The notes: a model not told the origin generated them from the letters alone. DNA of 64,000 nt from Myoxocephalus aenaeus (GCA_038501785.1 JBAMJR010000051.1:5262501-5326500), one strand, 5' to 3'; positions 13,572-29,166 are shown, counted from the first letter of the stretch. A program made the numbers and translations.

Positions 13572-13598
<27 letters not shown>
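13572..13598. repeat. (CA)n microsatellite
   Basis: About 13 units. Confidence 0.9.
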
Positions 13599-13603
<5 letters not shown>

Positions 13604-13920
13604 GTACGAGCACAAGCAGATCAAACACAAGGACATTCGCTTTTCCGCTAAATCTCTCTATTACACACACACACATACACGCACACAGCAGACAGAGACG
13701 GAGAGAAAAACATTGAGCTCAGACACAGCCTGACGCACGCACACACTCAATTAGTCTCAGCCACACACACACAAGGAGGAAAAAGACGGATGGATGAGCG
13801 TGTGCATGAAGGTGTGTGCATGTGTGTGTGTCTAATTGTGCCAGTGCTGCCCGAGCAGAATGAGGGATGGTGTCTCAGAGCTGCTGCTGCCGCTAATAGC
13901 CACTGACTAGAGGTGACAGG

Positions 13921-13921
<1 letters not shown>

Positions 13922-13976
<55 letters not shown>

Positions 13977-14280
13977 CACTCTCTCCCTCCCTCCCTCTCA
14001 CATCCTTCTTTCTCTCTCTCTCCTCTTGTTTTCCATCCAATCAGCAGTCAGCACATCTGTCCTTCCCTCTTTTCCTCAACCCAATTCTGCTCATCCTCTC
14101 CCCTTTGTTTCTCCCTTCCCCTTCTTCCTCTCACATCACTCTTTTGCCCTTTTACCCTCACACCCCCAGCCCTCTTCCTCCTCCTCCTCCTCCTCCTCCT
14201 CCTCCCCCACCATGCTTTCATCTCCTCTCCTTACCCCCTGCCACCTTTCATCACTTTCTCCTTCCTTTCCCCCGCCCCCC
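13922..14280 (+). repeat. (CT)n array followed by pyrimidine-rich tract with (CCT)n
   Basis: (CT)n at 13927-13973, then C/T-rich sequence including (CCT)n at 14175-14205. Confidence 0.9.
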
Positions 14281-14317
14281 GGTCCTCTCCACCCGGTCCT
14301 CTCCACCCGGTCCTGAT
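14281..14317 (+). repeat. 15-bp tandem repeat (GGTCCTCTCCACCC)
   Basis: Two and a half copies of CGGTCCTCTCCACCC within a pyrimidine-rich region. Confidence 0.8.
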
Positions 14318-14371
14318 GATACACAGGAGATGGCTCACGCATGAGTGATCGCATACGTGGGTGTGCACACG

Positions 14372-14401
14372 CAGACACACACACACACACACACACACGC
14401 A

Positions 14402-14443
<42 letters not shown>
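14372..14443. repeat. (CA)n microsatellite
   Basis: Two (CA)n blocks split by CGCAG. Confidence 0.95.
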
Positions 14444-14447
<4 letters not shown>

Positions 14448-14767
14448 AAGACTGTTGTCAGCAAGTGAATGGTGTGTGTGTTGCAGGTAGGAAAGTTATT
14501 ATTCCTGAAATAATTTCAGACCCCCACGAAAAGATCAAACAAAGACTAGAGGACGAACACGCAAACATACACACACACACACACACACAAACACATGCAC
14601 ACGCATATCCAATATCTTGCAGCCTTTTCATATCCCTGGCTTCTGCAGTTGCCTCACGTCTGGACTCTGTCCACGGAGACACGAGAGAGCACTGCTCTGT
14701 TTTCTATCTGCACCAGGTTATTAGACATATGCAATTAGCGAGCTCGCGCTGGATAAATATGCCTGTT

Positions 14768-14870
<103 letters not shown>

Positions 14871-14983
14871 AGGGGGTCGGAGTATTTGTGTGCAATCAGG
14901 GACAGATTGTAAGGGATGCATCTGCGTTGGCCTGATGTGGAGACAAGGAGGGGGGTTGAGGGTTGTTAATATTATAGAGGCTG

Positions 14984-15072
<89 letters not shown>

Positions 15073-15104
15073 TGCGTGCGTGCGTGCGTGCGTGCGTGTG
15101 TGTG
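14984..15104. repeat. (TG)n followed by (CGTG)n
   Basis: About 42 TG units, then about eight CGTG units; alternating purine-pyrimidine throughout. Confidence 0.95.
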
Positions 15105-15150
15105 CCCATTTGAACTGGTCTATATAGTTCCTGAGCAGTACGCGTAAATC

Positions 15151-15333
15151 ATGTGTGTGTGTGTGTGTGTGTGCGCATGAGTGTGTATGTGTGTGTGAGG
15201 TCATCGCTGTGCACGGAGGTCCTCAAGACAAGTGGATGCGTAGGGAAGTGTTGTTGTTGTACCTTCATTGTCGTTTAATGTTTGTGTGTGTGTGTGCATG
15301 TGTGTGTGTGTGTGCATGTGTGTGTGTGTGCAT
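15151..15333. repeat. Scattered (TG)n blocks
   Basis: Short TG arrays at 15151-15196 and 15279-15333 with CATG and GCATG interruptions. Confidence 0.85.
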
Positions 15334-15923
15334 GGGTGAGGGGCTTGCCGTGTGCCGTCCTTCCTAGAGGGGAAAGGGAGGGGGGGGTACTTCACAACCA
15401 ATCGGTTTTGCTCTGCTGAGGCAACCATCCATCGCCACCACGGCAACAACAACACCGCAGGAACACAGAGCCCGGCTGCTGCAGGGGATAGATGTGCGAT
15501 GTGTACGAGCTCCTTTGTTTTATTTATCTTTGTTTACGCCCCGCTTTTTCCTGATGTTTCTTTCTCCCATTTGGCCCACGTTGACTTCGTACTTCTATCA
15601 GTTATCTGTTTTTCTTTTGCCTTCTTTACTCTCCCTTTCTTTCTCTCTCTCTCTCTCTCTCTCTCAGATATTTCACGTTAATGGGGCCTTTGCGGGAGCT
15701 CTCTAAGGTGTGACCTAAAGGGCAAGGACAGAATTGAGAGAGAGAGAGAGAGAGAGAGGTGCAACGAAAGTGAGAGAAAGAGAGAGGGAGGTTGCAGTCG
15801 CAGTTTTCTTCCTGAAAGGGCTCTTTTTCATTTCTTTTCATCAGCCACCGCCTGTCTGCATATCTCGCCTCTCCTCCTCTTTTTCTCGCGCACACAAATC
15901 CCCATTCTCTTTAGCTCATATGT

Positions 15924-15949
15924 ATGCAAATAAGGCATCCTATGCAAAT
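15924..15949 (+). promoter_or_regulatory. Two octamer (ATGCAAAT) motifs 18 bp apart
   Basis: ATGCAAAT at 15924-15931 and 15942-15949, same orientation, in non-repetitive sequence. The motif is the classical POU-factor site. Confidence 0.5.
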
Positions 15950-16973
15950 GAGACAGGTAGGGGACTGGCAGTGGAGACGGAGCAGAAATGGGTTTGGGGA
16001 GGGAGGGGGTGAGGACAGGGGCAATGGAGGATAGACGAAGAGGTGGAAGAGGAAGTGATGCAGGCGGTTCACCGCTCTGAGGTTACAATCTGTGATTGAG
16101 AGTCCTGGCTGCCACTTCACGTTTCTATTACATTTGGGTGCAAAAATGAAATATTATGGTGCATTTGAAGGTGTTTAATGGAGCATTTTGAGACTTAAAA
16201 TGTATATAGTTTATGCATTTATCATTTGCTGTCAAATCCTCCACATCGGGGGGCTTTGTCTCAAGATGACATCATGTTTTCCACAAACCTGGTTGCTTCC
16301 TGTCACAAAGAAGATGTGGCAACTTATCCCACCTCCATATGCATTTGTTTTCTCTTTCGTTTTACTGAAAAGGATAAACATCTTGGAAGGCATTTCTTCT
16401 ATCGGCCTTTCTCTCCTTCCACCATCTGCCATGGCGAGAAATTCTGAAAGCTTCAGCTCTGCTTTTGCTGGAAGAGGAGCAGCTCTCGGTTTCTGTGGCA
16501 TAAAGCAGTCCAGCATTTCTTTTTCTTCCAACCCTGTTGCACACATTGAAAACTGCAGCCAATCGTCTAATCAGTTTGTTTATCACCAGTTTACTAATGT
16601 CTCAAAATTCCTTTCTGGAATGATCTATTGGTGTTAAAACGCTGGCTGTCCAACTGACTGGTGCTAGATGGCACAAGCAGCTCTGCTTTAGGTGTATGGA
16701 TCACACAATGGATATACGTTAGGAGGAGACCAGTGGTGTGTTGCCAAGGAAACAGGGATGGCTTGGCACTAATTGGCTATAGGTTGGTTGCTCGGTGATG
16801 GGAGCAGCAGATAAGCTAGCTAAGTTGTGCTGATAGATGGACGGAAAGTTTGCGTAATTGGATTCTCGATAAACATATTCTCCATGTCTCAATGTCAAAC
16901 CACCTTCTATATTACCTGCCTCCGTCATCAGAGCTGATACCGGCTTCCACCACAGACCTCCCCTGTCAGACCT

Positions 16974-17438
<465 letters not shown>

Positions 17439-19493
17439 TTGTAGTATCATCCACCCATCAGAAATGTGTGTACTAGTCTATATGAGTGTGTTTCTGTGTG
17501 CGTGGCTCAATGCTATCGCAGACTGAGCTGCCTTGTCGTCAACAACCCCAGCACACATACACCACAAACACACGCTAGCTTTTTTTATGAGCTTAATGCT
17601 AAAGCTTTAGGCTACTTCAGCAAACACATTGGATTTGATGGATCATGTGACACGGGATAATCATAAATGTACATATCTGCTGTCCCCTAACACGGGAACT
17701 GGGAAAGGCTGCAGTGCTGACAGGCCAAATGAGTGAAGCCAGTAAATGTCTCTATGTACTATAAGCATATTTTCTATACGTAGAAACATTGTGGTTGTCA
17801 TTCTGTCACGTTTGTTCCCTTTTCTGTGCTTCAGGTCTCATTCGCCAAGCATTTATCCCTCTTTTCTCTCCCTTCTCTCCATCCAGCAGCATCATTTCAC
17901 ACCCTCCGAGTCAGTCAGCCTCTCTTAGTCCCAGTGCCGCTTCTGCCTGCAGGAGGGATGAAGTCATGCACCGCAGGCGTAGTGCAGATCCCTCTCCGCT
18001 CGCTGTACCGTCCCCGTGCCCGCCACTCAGTCACAAGCATATGGGCACATGGTTGTGCCAGCGCCCCTCCCAGAGCACCTGACTCTGTCACGCATGGCGG
18101 GCAGTGCGCACACACCAACAGACAGGACAGACACACCTACGCACATACTAAAACACACACCGCCAACCTTGCATGACGGGCATATCCTTGATTGTCTCCT
18201 GATGTTCCCCACTGCGCACCTCACCACCAACTGTGGGTAATACGCACTGTGAAGACACCCTTCACTGTAGCACGAGCAGTCTTTACAGTTACCGCACTGG
18301 GTGCTGTTACTCCGTCTTTTGTTCTGGCTTGTGACTTAACGGCACAGATGACGGAGTGTGGCACTAACGCGCTCAGAGTTTAGAGGGTTTGATTCCCATT
18401 CGAAGCAGCCAGGCTAAAAATATGTACACTCACTGTTATCATAAAGTAGTTAAGATAAAAAGTGTTCCCCACATAGCGTATGCTTAGCTCCCTGGTCCTG
18501 CATTAGCACTGCAGTATTTACACAATACATCCTGGGATATTGGAGCAGTTAATCTACAAAATGGGGCCTCTATGATGGTTAATTTGGTTGATGCCCTTCA
18601 CGACTCACCACCTGTGTGTGGATTAAAGGAAACAGTTAAAGCATTAAAACTCTACAGCACAGCTCCGCGCAAAAGAAAGTGGGAAGCACCTTGCATTTCT
18701 GGGTCTATTGTTATTATTTTTGCTTAGTAATGCGCTTGCCGTGTCTTTCTGTGGCAACACTGATATTTCTTGCATAGCTACAATTTAAAAATGTATTCTG
18801 TGGAAGAAAAAAAACAAACATCTGGTTTTGGTGTCAGACAAAGAAGCTTCACTTTCCAGAACATTTTCACTGACATTCAGCAAACATACTGTGAGATTTC
18901 CGTTGCAAACAAGGCATTGATGGAAACTCAACCGGGGGAAAAAATGTGGTTATTGTTCTCTCTTACATGTACTGAACGCAACAGGCACAATGTCTGAGAA
19001 GCAATTCTGGGAAGCACCGAAAGTATAATATTTTCTCTCCAGTAAGGTTTTGAACATGACAGAATGATGGTCTATATATTGTATTTTGAAAGGGGATTTT
19101 AACTTTTTAAACAGAAGTAGCACCTACATCTCGTGATTCTCAGTGTTTTATCTGACAAATGGATTTTGAAAAAACAATAGATTGCAAAATAGAATCATCA
19201 TTGCATTAAATCACCCAAACTGCAAATTAGAAAAAGCTCCAGACAGCATGTAAAGTGCCATGCTTGCCACCTATTTGTTATGTATAGAAATATAATATAT
19301 TCCACTCGACTTCATTTCTTAGTCCTCATCGACCTCAGTTGTCTCCATCGTGTTCCTCTCTGCTGTGATATGAGAACATGAAGCTAGTAGCTGGTAAATG
19401 TCACATGTTGGGGCTGTTTTAGGATTTTGTACTTTTTCATGCTAGTGGCTCATTCAAGCCATACATACACATACACAAGCTCACACATACACA

Positions 19494-19494
<1 letters not shown>

Positions 19495-19538
<44 letters not shown>

Positions 19539-19647
19539 ACCAACAGACCCAAATCCATGCATACACACAACCTGAGAATCAGGCTTGGATGGGATGCAGG
19601 TAGGAAAATGGAGGTAATTATCGTTAGTTCTTTGTGATTAACCAAGT

Positions 19648-19692
<45 letters not shown>
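19495..19692. repeat. Two (CA)n arrays
   Basis: Arrays at 19495-19540 and 19649-19692. Confidence 0.9.
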
Positions 19693-19694
<2 letters not shown>

Positions 19695-20233
19695 TGTGAT
19701 GCCCTCTGCTGTGTGGCACAAAATGGCGGAGTGTGTGTGTACTTGTGCGTCCTAGCAGAGGCTGTGTCTGTGGGGGAGAGATGGGAACGAGGCCAGGCAG
19801 AGGAGAATGCGAGGACTTGGCTAGCATCAACTTTGTGCGTGTGTGTGTGTGTATATTTGATAACATTCAGGTGAGAGAGGGAACATTGACTGCCTCAAAG
19901 AGTGAGGCCTCAGCCGTCTGCTCCATTTACAGCCACAGTGCCCGCTATACACAGACATAACGGCACAGATGTAGGTGTAAATAAGGAGGATATGGAGAAG
20001 AAACAGAGGGAGAGAAATATGTTTGCCTCCTGCAGGTGTAGTGTGTGACCTTCACTCCAACTCTCCTTTCCTTCATCTGTCCATCCCTCCCTCCCCCTCC
20101 CTCCTTCCTTCTCTCCCTGTATCCTTGAAGTTCAGTGCTCAGTTGCGTGGCAGTTTGCGCGCTATTGGAGATTAAAGTTTAATTAGTGAGCGAGGAGTCA
20201 TTTGGGTTTTAGTTGAGCGGAATAAGGCACAGC

Positions 20234-20234
<1 letters not shown>

Positions 20235-20307
<73 letters not shown>
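20235..20307. repeat. (TG)n microsatellite
   Basis: About 36 units. Confidence 0.95.
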
Positions 20308-20409
20308 TCTTGCTCACTCGCTCACCCTAACACATCAAGGCTCATCACCAAGAGAGAAAGCAGGAGTGGGAGTAGAGGATCCAATTCCTCCTTTCATCAA
20401 CGAAGAACA

Positions 20410-21570
20410 AAGGACGGAGTTTTTTTCTTCCCCCTATCCTCCTCCTCCTTCTCTCCATTTCTTTCCGTCTTTCTCTTTTCTTCTCCTCCTTCCTCCTCCT
20501 TCGCTCCCCCCTCGGCTCCTAGGCTCAGTTTGGCAGAGCTCCTCAGCCATATTCACACTTCCCCGGGTCCCTGGCGAGACACACTCACTCACACATCACC
20601 TCCACTGCTGCCACCACACTGCGCCACATGCGGAAAAGAGAGGGAAGGGAAAAAAAGGACACGCTAAGTTTGTCTCTCTTGATCTACCTGTAAGAAGTGA
20701 CCGATGGATCTGTCACCTGAAGTGAGAGACGTATCACCTGAGACATCATGGTTTCTCTTTTTTTGGAGCATCTTTTTTCTTTTTCCAATCATTTTCTCCG
20801 ACAGTCTGCTGGTCACTCCCTCAATCTGTTTTCCCGCTTCCTTCAATCTGTCTCTTTCTTCTTTAAAGTGTTATAACTTTGTCATCTGTCTCCCTACTTT
20901 GCTTTTTTACCTCTCTCTTGGTCTTAATCGCGTGGACATCAAACGTGCCATATGGTCACACACCAACAAGGATGCACGCACGCGCCCGCCGCACACTCAT
21001 GGCGTCCTGAGAGCCGTGTTTTTCCTAATGACGAGGGAGTCTGCATCCCAGCACCGCTGTTATTTCACCGGCTCGAGACACTAACGCAAATCAATAGGCA
21101 GCACGGCCCCGCGATAACGATCTCCGTTTCTCCTCTCCTCCCTGCATCTCTCCATTCGCCTTACCGCTGTGCCCGTGCCACCCTCCTCCTCCTCCTCCAT
21201 CCACCCTCACATCTGCCTTGATCTTACAGCTTCAATCTATCTCTCCCTCCCACTCTTCCTCTTCCTGTCTCTGTGCCCTCTATCTCACATCCTCTCCTCT
21301 TCTTTCTCTACATCTCGCCTTCTCGCTCCCCGTCTTTTTCTCCCCCAGCTCCCTTGATCTCGCAGCATCTCCCCCCTTTCGTCGCCTCTCTTGTAGGCCT
21401 ACTCTTCACCCTCCTTCACATTTCGCCACTAACCTCCCCTCTCTCTCGCCGCCTTTTTCTTAACCCGCTTATATTTCCCCATCTTCCTTCCCGTCACTCC
21501 ACTTTCTCTCACCTATCCCATCAGTCATCCATTTCTTCCCAATCTCCCCACATCTGCCTTTTCCTCTCCT
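20410..21570 (+). repeat. Pyrimidine-rich tracts
   Basis: C/T-rich plus strand at 20410-20540 and 21120-21570, with a mixed segment between. The ORFs here are Ser/Leu/Pro-rich by-products. Confidence 0.6.
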
Positions 21571-23175
21571 CCATATTTGCCCTCCATACTCCAACTCTTT
21601 TCGGCCCTATCGGATCAAATGGCGTCTTCTCCTCGATCTCTACTTGCTGTCCTCCTCTCGTTTCAGCTATCTGCCATCAGTGTATCTGTGGCTGGCCTCC
21701 TTTTAGTGTCAAGTCTGTCTGCGTCTGCAGATGGAGTAAAGTATTCCCCAGTCTGGCTCTCAGGTAACAGTTGAGAGGAGAGGAGAGTATAGAGGAGAGA
21801 GCAGGCCATCAAGGACACCTTTCTGGGACGATGCTTGGAGGCACAAATACAGACATAGCTCATAGCTTTTTGTATTTTGAAAGAATCCAGGAGGATGACT
21901 GCTATCAAGTGTACATGCATGCATACACCCCTAAAAGCAGTGTGTTGGGCTTTTATGTCCCACTGTCTTCCCCTTTTTTTCACATTGAAAACATGTAAAC
22001 CATGTGAGAATAAGTTACTGCATGAGGTGAAAGCAGGTGCTCTACAAACAACAGTAGGTTAGTTAGTTATTGTCGGCTCGCCATCTGATTCACCAGCTCA
22101 AGTCGTAGAGGATAAGTGGCAGAGTACCCTGAATTTATGTCAAAACTCTGAGTCCTTTCCAGAGTGATAGGTCAGTCAAATATGAACACATATACACGAT
22201 ACATACATTTTTAGATTCGGTGTAACTTGGGCTTTCTGATGATGTCATTACATGCGATGTCCATCGCAAATAAACGTAAATCCGCTTAGAAATCATGGAA
22301 AGAAAGACGCTCCTTACAACACCAGAACTCGCCCGAGAATCATCACATTTTAATTAAGTTGTTCTTCAGTGTCAAGAGTAATCCAGTGATAGTTGTCTGT
22401 ACCTCCATGGGCACATTGCAAACAGGAACTGCTAATAGTTAATTCAGCATATTTTTTATTTTGCAAAGCAGACAAAATGTTAAAAGATATGGGTAAAAAA
22501 ATATGGAGCTCAAGTTGTAGCAACAGATAGTTGTAGACCACTTTGTTTAAACTGATTCCTTGGCATCATTATACTTCCTGTTTATATCCCCCAAAGCATT
22601 ATGGGAACTTCTGCACCTTCTCTTTAGTGGCACAGTTGCTGTTCTCTCTCTTGGATCAGAGTGCCCTTTCTCAAGAGAATGTAAGTGAATCTACTGGTGT
22701 AAGACAAACCAAACCTGAGACAAACCAAACCTGATACCAACTTGTAAGGCTTCTTCAATATGCAAACGATATGAAGTCAGAGACATGAGTCACCAGTGAA
22801 TGCATAAGCTATGAATCCCCCCCTTCTGCCCCTCAAAGCAAAGCATTCATTGGTTACGACTTGTCTTTTTGCATAACATGGAGGGAACCTCACACAGAAG
22901 GACAGTCATTCTTATTTTTAGACAAACAAGCTGCTGAGGACAATATCTGAAGCTGCTCATCGCCACTGCAAATCTCTCCTTCAGGCCATGGGTTCAATGT
23001 GCCAGACCAACAAGCTGCCTGCCCTATCTCACCTAAGACAAGGTCACAGGCACACATATGCAGACAGTCACACACAGCACGGCCAGCAGCTGCACTGTGG
23101 CTACAGAGCAAGTAAAGGGCAAAGATAGAGGACAATGGAGGACAGGGTGCAACTTAAAGGACTTAAAGAAGAGGT

Positions 23176-23468
<293 letters not shown>

Positions 23469-23987
23469 TTGTGCACACGTGTGAGGTGTGTGTACGTGTA
23501 AATGAGTGGAGGGATCGAATACATGGGAGTGGAACACCGTGAGCCCCAGCAGGGATGTCACACCAAACCTGCTCCAACACCGCTCCCTCTGCTTCAGTGG
23601 AGCGTTCTACCCCATTACCTGCAAAGGGCGGATGAGTGTGTGTGTGTGTGTGTGGCAGGAAGCTTTGCTGGACCAAACCAAAATGGGTCACTGTGAGATA
23701 TGAGCCGTTTCCCGTCTGTTTTCCAACCTCAAAACTCAGCACCTTTGCTGCAAAAGTATACCTCTCTGCATCTGCTTTTGAAATAAGTTTAGAATAAGCA
23801 TTCAAATTGGATTTCAGAACTTAACCAGACATACTCGCTTCTTCTGAATGCTGCGCTTTTGTCTTCTTCTCTCGTCCCATCTTCCTCCTGCATTGTTTCT
23901 TTCTTCTGCTCCACAGTCTCCCTTGCTGGAGCATTCTGATGGAATACCAAGTAGCTCTGCGGCCCACTTTACAGGACCTCAACTCCC

Positions 23988-23998
23988 GTGTGCGTGTG

Positions 23999-24046
<48 letters not shown>

Positions 24047-24071
24047 TGTGTGTGTGTGTGTGTGTTAGGTC

Positions 24072-24103
<32 letters not shown>

Positions 24104-24179
24104 AAGAGAGACCTGTAGGGAAAAAAGAAACGTGGGCATGGATGAGGTTATCAATACTATGAGAACATAAACCCACAGA

Positions 24180-24238
<59 letters not shown>

Positions 24239-24350
24239 TTCCTCTTCTTCTTCTGTCTGTATGTCTCACTCCCTCTGCGTTCTGGAAGGTTAACAGGAAT
24301 ACGCCAATGCCCTCGCACACACAAACACACACACACACACACACACACAC
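23988..24350. repeat. (CGTG)n, (GA)n, (CT)n and (CA)n cluster
   Basis: (CGTG)n and (TG)n at 23988-24064, (GA)n at 24071-24111, (CT)n at 24183-24235 and (CA)n at 24316-24350. The GA and CT arrays form an inverted pair 71 bp apart. Confidence 0.95.
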
Positions 24351-24623
24351 TGCGGGGGCATTGTAGGCAGTCAAGCTTGATCATGAAGGCTCTCATCAAG
24401 CATGTTCACGCTAAACGCTTTCACGTATGAGCCCATATTATCAAACGCTTGCACAAGCTGAAAATGATTCATGTTTATCGTCATCTAGCTCCACATTCAC
24501 TCGCATAACCCCACAGACAAAAAGCAGGTAATGAGCAATCAGTTTTCTTTTTGCTTGATTTTTGTCACACGCCAGGTATCCACGACAACCTTCGCCGGGA
24601 ACAAGCAGATCAGCCTATGTGAT

Positions 24624-24629
<6 letters not shown>

Positions 24630-24693
<64 letters not shown>
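24630..24693. repeat. (TG)n microsatellite
   Basis: About 32 units. Confidence 0.95.
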
Positions 24694-24697
<4 letters not shown>

Positions 24698-26057
24698 TTG
24701 ATTGCCCACGTGCCTGTCATTTTCTCTCGCTCGTCCCTCTCTCCCTCTCCATTCCCGCCCGTCTCGGCGCTCCGTTACCATGTAAACAAAGCCAGGTTTA
24801 GTCCTTCAAAGGGCAACGCTCGGCAGCTGCCCGCTGGAGGTGACCGCGCCGAGAGACGGAGGGAGACGCAGAAAGGGAAGATGGATAGAAAAAGAGATAA
24901 AGGGGAGTTGTGTGGAGGAGCAGAACAAGGGAGGGATGAGTGATTTTCTGCACAAGGCTAGAAGTCTGGAAAAGGGAGAAAAAGATATTCAAAGAAATAG
25001 GTCCACAGGATTTGTCCTTTCACAGCCCACATGCTCGTCTTTCGCCTATTGCCGAGCGGGAAAGTGATTCAGTGTTATGCCCTACCACGCATATAAAGTC
25101 ACATATGTAGATGGAGCAGACTTAAATCAAAACTCGTCTTTCAAAAGAGCGTGCAAGTCTGGATTGTGTGCCACTGAGCACATACTGGTCTCTTTCTTCT
25201 CTCTTTTTGTGTGACAACTTATCAATATGTAGTTCTCAAAGATGCAGCAATGAGGAAAAAGAAAATCTCCACGGTAATACCGAGGCCTACAGAAAGGTTT
25301 TCCAGTTGGTGATATTCACACAATGTGTCAGAAAACATATAGAATAAATGAGTCAGAGCAAATAATGTATCCCTGAAACAATACATTACACACTGGATGA
25401 CCCCTGCATAACACGAACCTCATCAGCATAAATAATCCAACTTTTATTTTGAAGATTTGTCAAAAAAACATTCCCATCCAATTGTGTTTGGGTGTGTGTT
25501 TGCATGCATGTGTCTGTGTGAGACGTTCTGATTTCCAGCACGCTACACAAACAGTGTGTGTTTGTGTTATGTGTTACCGTTGCCTAAAATATCCCATCTA
25601 TATACACACTCGCTCAGCCTCCCCGACATCTTCACCAGATTTACGTGTGTGATTTCTTCACGCCACATGCACACACAACGCTTTCCACTTGACTGCGTGG
25701 CTCTGCCGTTGCCAAGGTGACAGTAGACCCTGTTTGTTTTGTTTGTTTGTTGTTGTCTTTAAGGCGTAACACATCCCAGCGTGACGTTGTTCCACTGAAA
25801 GGTCATTGGACCACACCAACCTGTCACAGGAGGGCAATAGAAAGCAATAGATGCATATCCACACGTCAATTAATAAAATGTCTCCTTTTTTTCACCCCAG
25901 AGACTAAGAGAGCAAAAAGAGAGGATGTTGTTCAACAGAATAGAGGATAACATCGCTTCTGCACTCTGCTTTCAGAGCCAAATAGGATTTCTGTACCCTA
26001 AACCACAAAGTAGATAACTGTAGTGGCTGATGCGTTCCTCTCTCGCTCACAGACACA

Positions 26058-26476
<419 letters not shown>

Positions 26477-27032
26477 ACCCTGCATCACATTAACTGGCCT
26501 CACTCACGGAACCAAAATGGTCTCCACGATCGGCCACGGTAAGGCTCATTTCACTCCGTTTCAGATGCCATTGAACCGTTTCAGCCTCGAATCTCAGTCA
26601 GATTTCAAAAACCTCAAACTGGATATAATCAAGGGGAGACAGGTGACTTGGTAAGACAATACAGAAAAGTGCTAATTTCCATTGTTTTTTTTAAACTGTG
26701 ATGCCAGTGTATCACTGAGGAAGGAAAATAGGCAAACAGATACGCAGCCTCAGATACGGAGACGATGGATACCAATTTATTTATTTTTTTGATGTTATTT
26801 GATGGAAATTTGCCGGACTTAATGTATGAGCAACGTGCTCAATAAAATTAGACTGCTTACATCATTAATTAAAAGCTTACGCACACAATAATCCCTCGGC
26901 ATCAGCCCTCCAATCAAGTTCATTTGCTGCATGTCCAGTAGCCTTAAGTGCCATATGTCCGTCTGTGAGTGTCAGCGGCCGGTCTCCGCCCCCTCTATGT
27001 CTCTTCCTATCATCTATGTGACTGGCTGCCGG

Positions 27033-27048
27033 TGACCCCCGGTGACCT
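27033..27048 (-). promoter_or_regulatory. Near-perfect DR4 nuclear-receptor element
   Basis: On the minus strand AGGTCA, CCGG, GGGTCA. DR4 is the spacing preferred by TR-RXR, LXR-RXR and related dimers. Flanking sequence is unique. Confidence 0.5.
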
Positions 27049-27654
27049 CCAGCTGTGTGTCATGACAACGGGACACTGACAAATGTCAGAGCAGATATTG
27101 GCTTCCTCCATCTCCTAAGCCTCTCCCTTGGGTAGGAACCCACCCACACAGCCCGGCCAGACACTGCAGATGAGAGGAGGAGAGAGGCAGAGGGGAGATG
27201 TGTGTCTGTCTGTCCATCTGTCTGTCTGCTTTCCCAGTGGGTTGAACCTGCGGTTATCAAGGAAAAGGGCACAGTGTCCACCGAGAGGGGAGGATGCAGG
27301 CAGATCTGAACAGAGGAAATGATTGGACGCATCTGAATGCCGTCGTGTTGAAGTGTGTGCAATTAGGATGGGGGATAGCGGCGTGCTGATTGGGAGCAGC
27401 AGCAGGGCGGGTTGCTGTGTTATTTTGGAGCGTGCTGTGTTAAACAGGGTGTTAAAGGCAGATGTGTTAGACGTGAGTGTGTGTGCTGGGGTGTGGGGTG
27501 GGGGGCAAGAGTGGCATGTTTGGGTTATTTTCAAGTGCGTAGTCGGGTTTGTCGAGGAGCATGTGAGCTGAGCTTTGGTGTGCGTGGTGCTGGGGCGTGT
27601 TGTGATGAATTCAGAGGTGGTGGTGGAGTGCGGCTGTTTGAGAATATGTGTGAT

Positions 27655-28205
<551 letters not shown>

Positions 28206-29163
28206 GAAGATAAATCCCATCTCAAGCTGCCTCTGAAGATGATGCGATGAAAGAGGGGGAGAGAGGATAAAAAAAGAATGAAGGGGGGGGGCTGTAACCA
28301 GTCGCAGCTCAGCACATTATGAACCATCCAGCGGAACAATCAGATTCACCCTCCTCTCTTCCTTCACTCTTCCTTCCATCCTTCCTTTACACTCCTTCCC
28401 TCCTGTACTTCCTTCCTGACAATATTAGATTTACCGACAGACACATTCTGATGCTGCAGATCTGACGGTCCTCCTGCTCACGATGTTCTTCAGGAAATAC
28501 ACATGGAAAAACATATTCGAACACTCAAACTCTGATGTCACTTTAAGGTTTACAAATCTACAATAACAATGAAGCTGGTTATGAAGGCAGCTGCCTTGAT
28601 GAGATTTGAAGTGGGCAGAGCCCAATATAATCAATCACATGTCTAGCAGCTCATGTTTGTCTGTTGTGGTGAAGCGTTTGACTAATTATGGACCCCACTG
28701 CCTTGTAAGCTTGCGCACAATCTACCATTTTGCATGTGCCTCTGTGCGCGTAAAGTGTGCGTGTGTGGCGATTGCTGCGGCAGCTCATATTTCCCAGGAG
28801 CCCAGGTTGTAAAGCCCACTCAGTAAATCATCTATCCTCCTCTGTCCTCTGCAGCCCCTTCTCCATCATCCTCCTCTTCAAACTTATCATTCTATCACTT
28901 CCATCTAGCATCGCCCATCCTCAATCTCTCCCCCAGCCTCGAATGACTCCTTTTCTCTCGCCTCCCTTAAGACCCCCAACGCCTTGTTGTTTTTCCCCTC
29001 CCGTTGCCATTCTCCTCTCCAGTCACGGCACAGGGCCAGAGGAGGAGATCTGAGAGTGGCAAAGAAAGGGAGAGGAGGTTAAAACAGAAGTAGAGATGAG
29101 AGAGAGAGGTACCCTCTCCACACAGATAACATTGTGTTTAGAGACAGAGGGAAACGCATAAAA

Positions 29164-29166
<3 letters not shown>

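Noticed and set aside
16188..16637. 149-codon ORF and an opposing 104-codon ORF in unique sequence
   Set aside because: Neither resembles a known family. The composition is intron-like; the region might be a conserved non-coding element, which I cannot test.
18386..18396. GGTTTGATTCC, a possible tRNA/SINE B box
   Set aside because: No A box at the right distance and no tRNA fold could be drawn; at most a decayed SINE.
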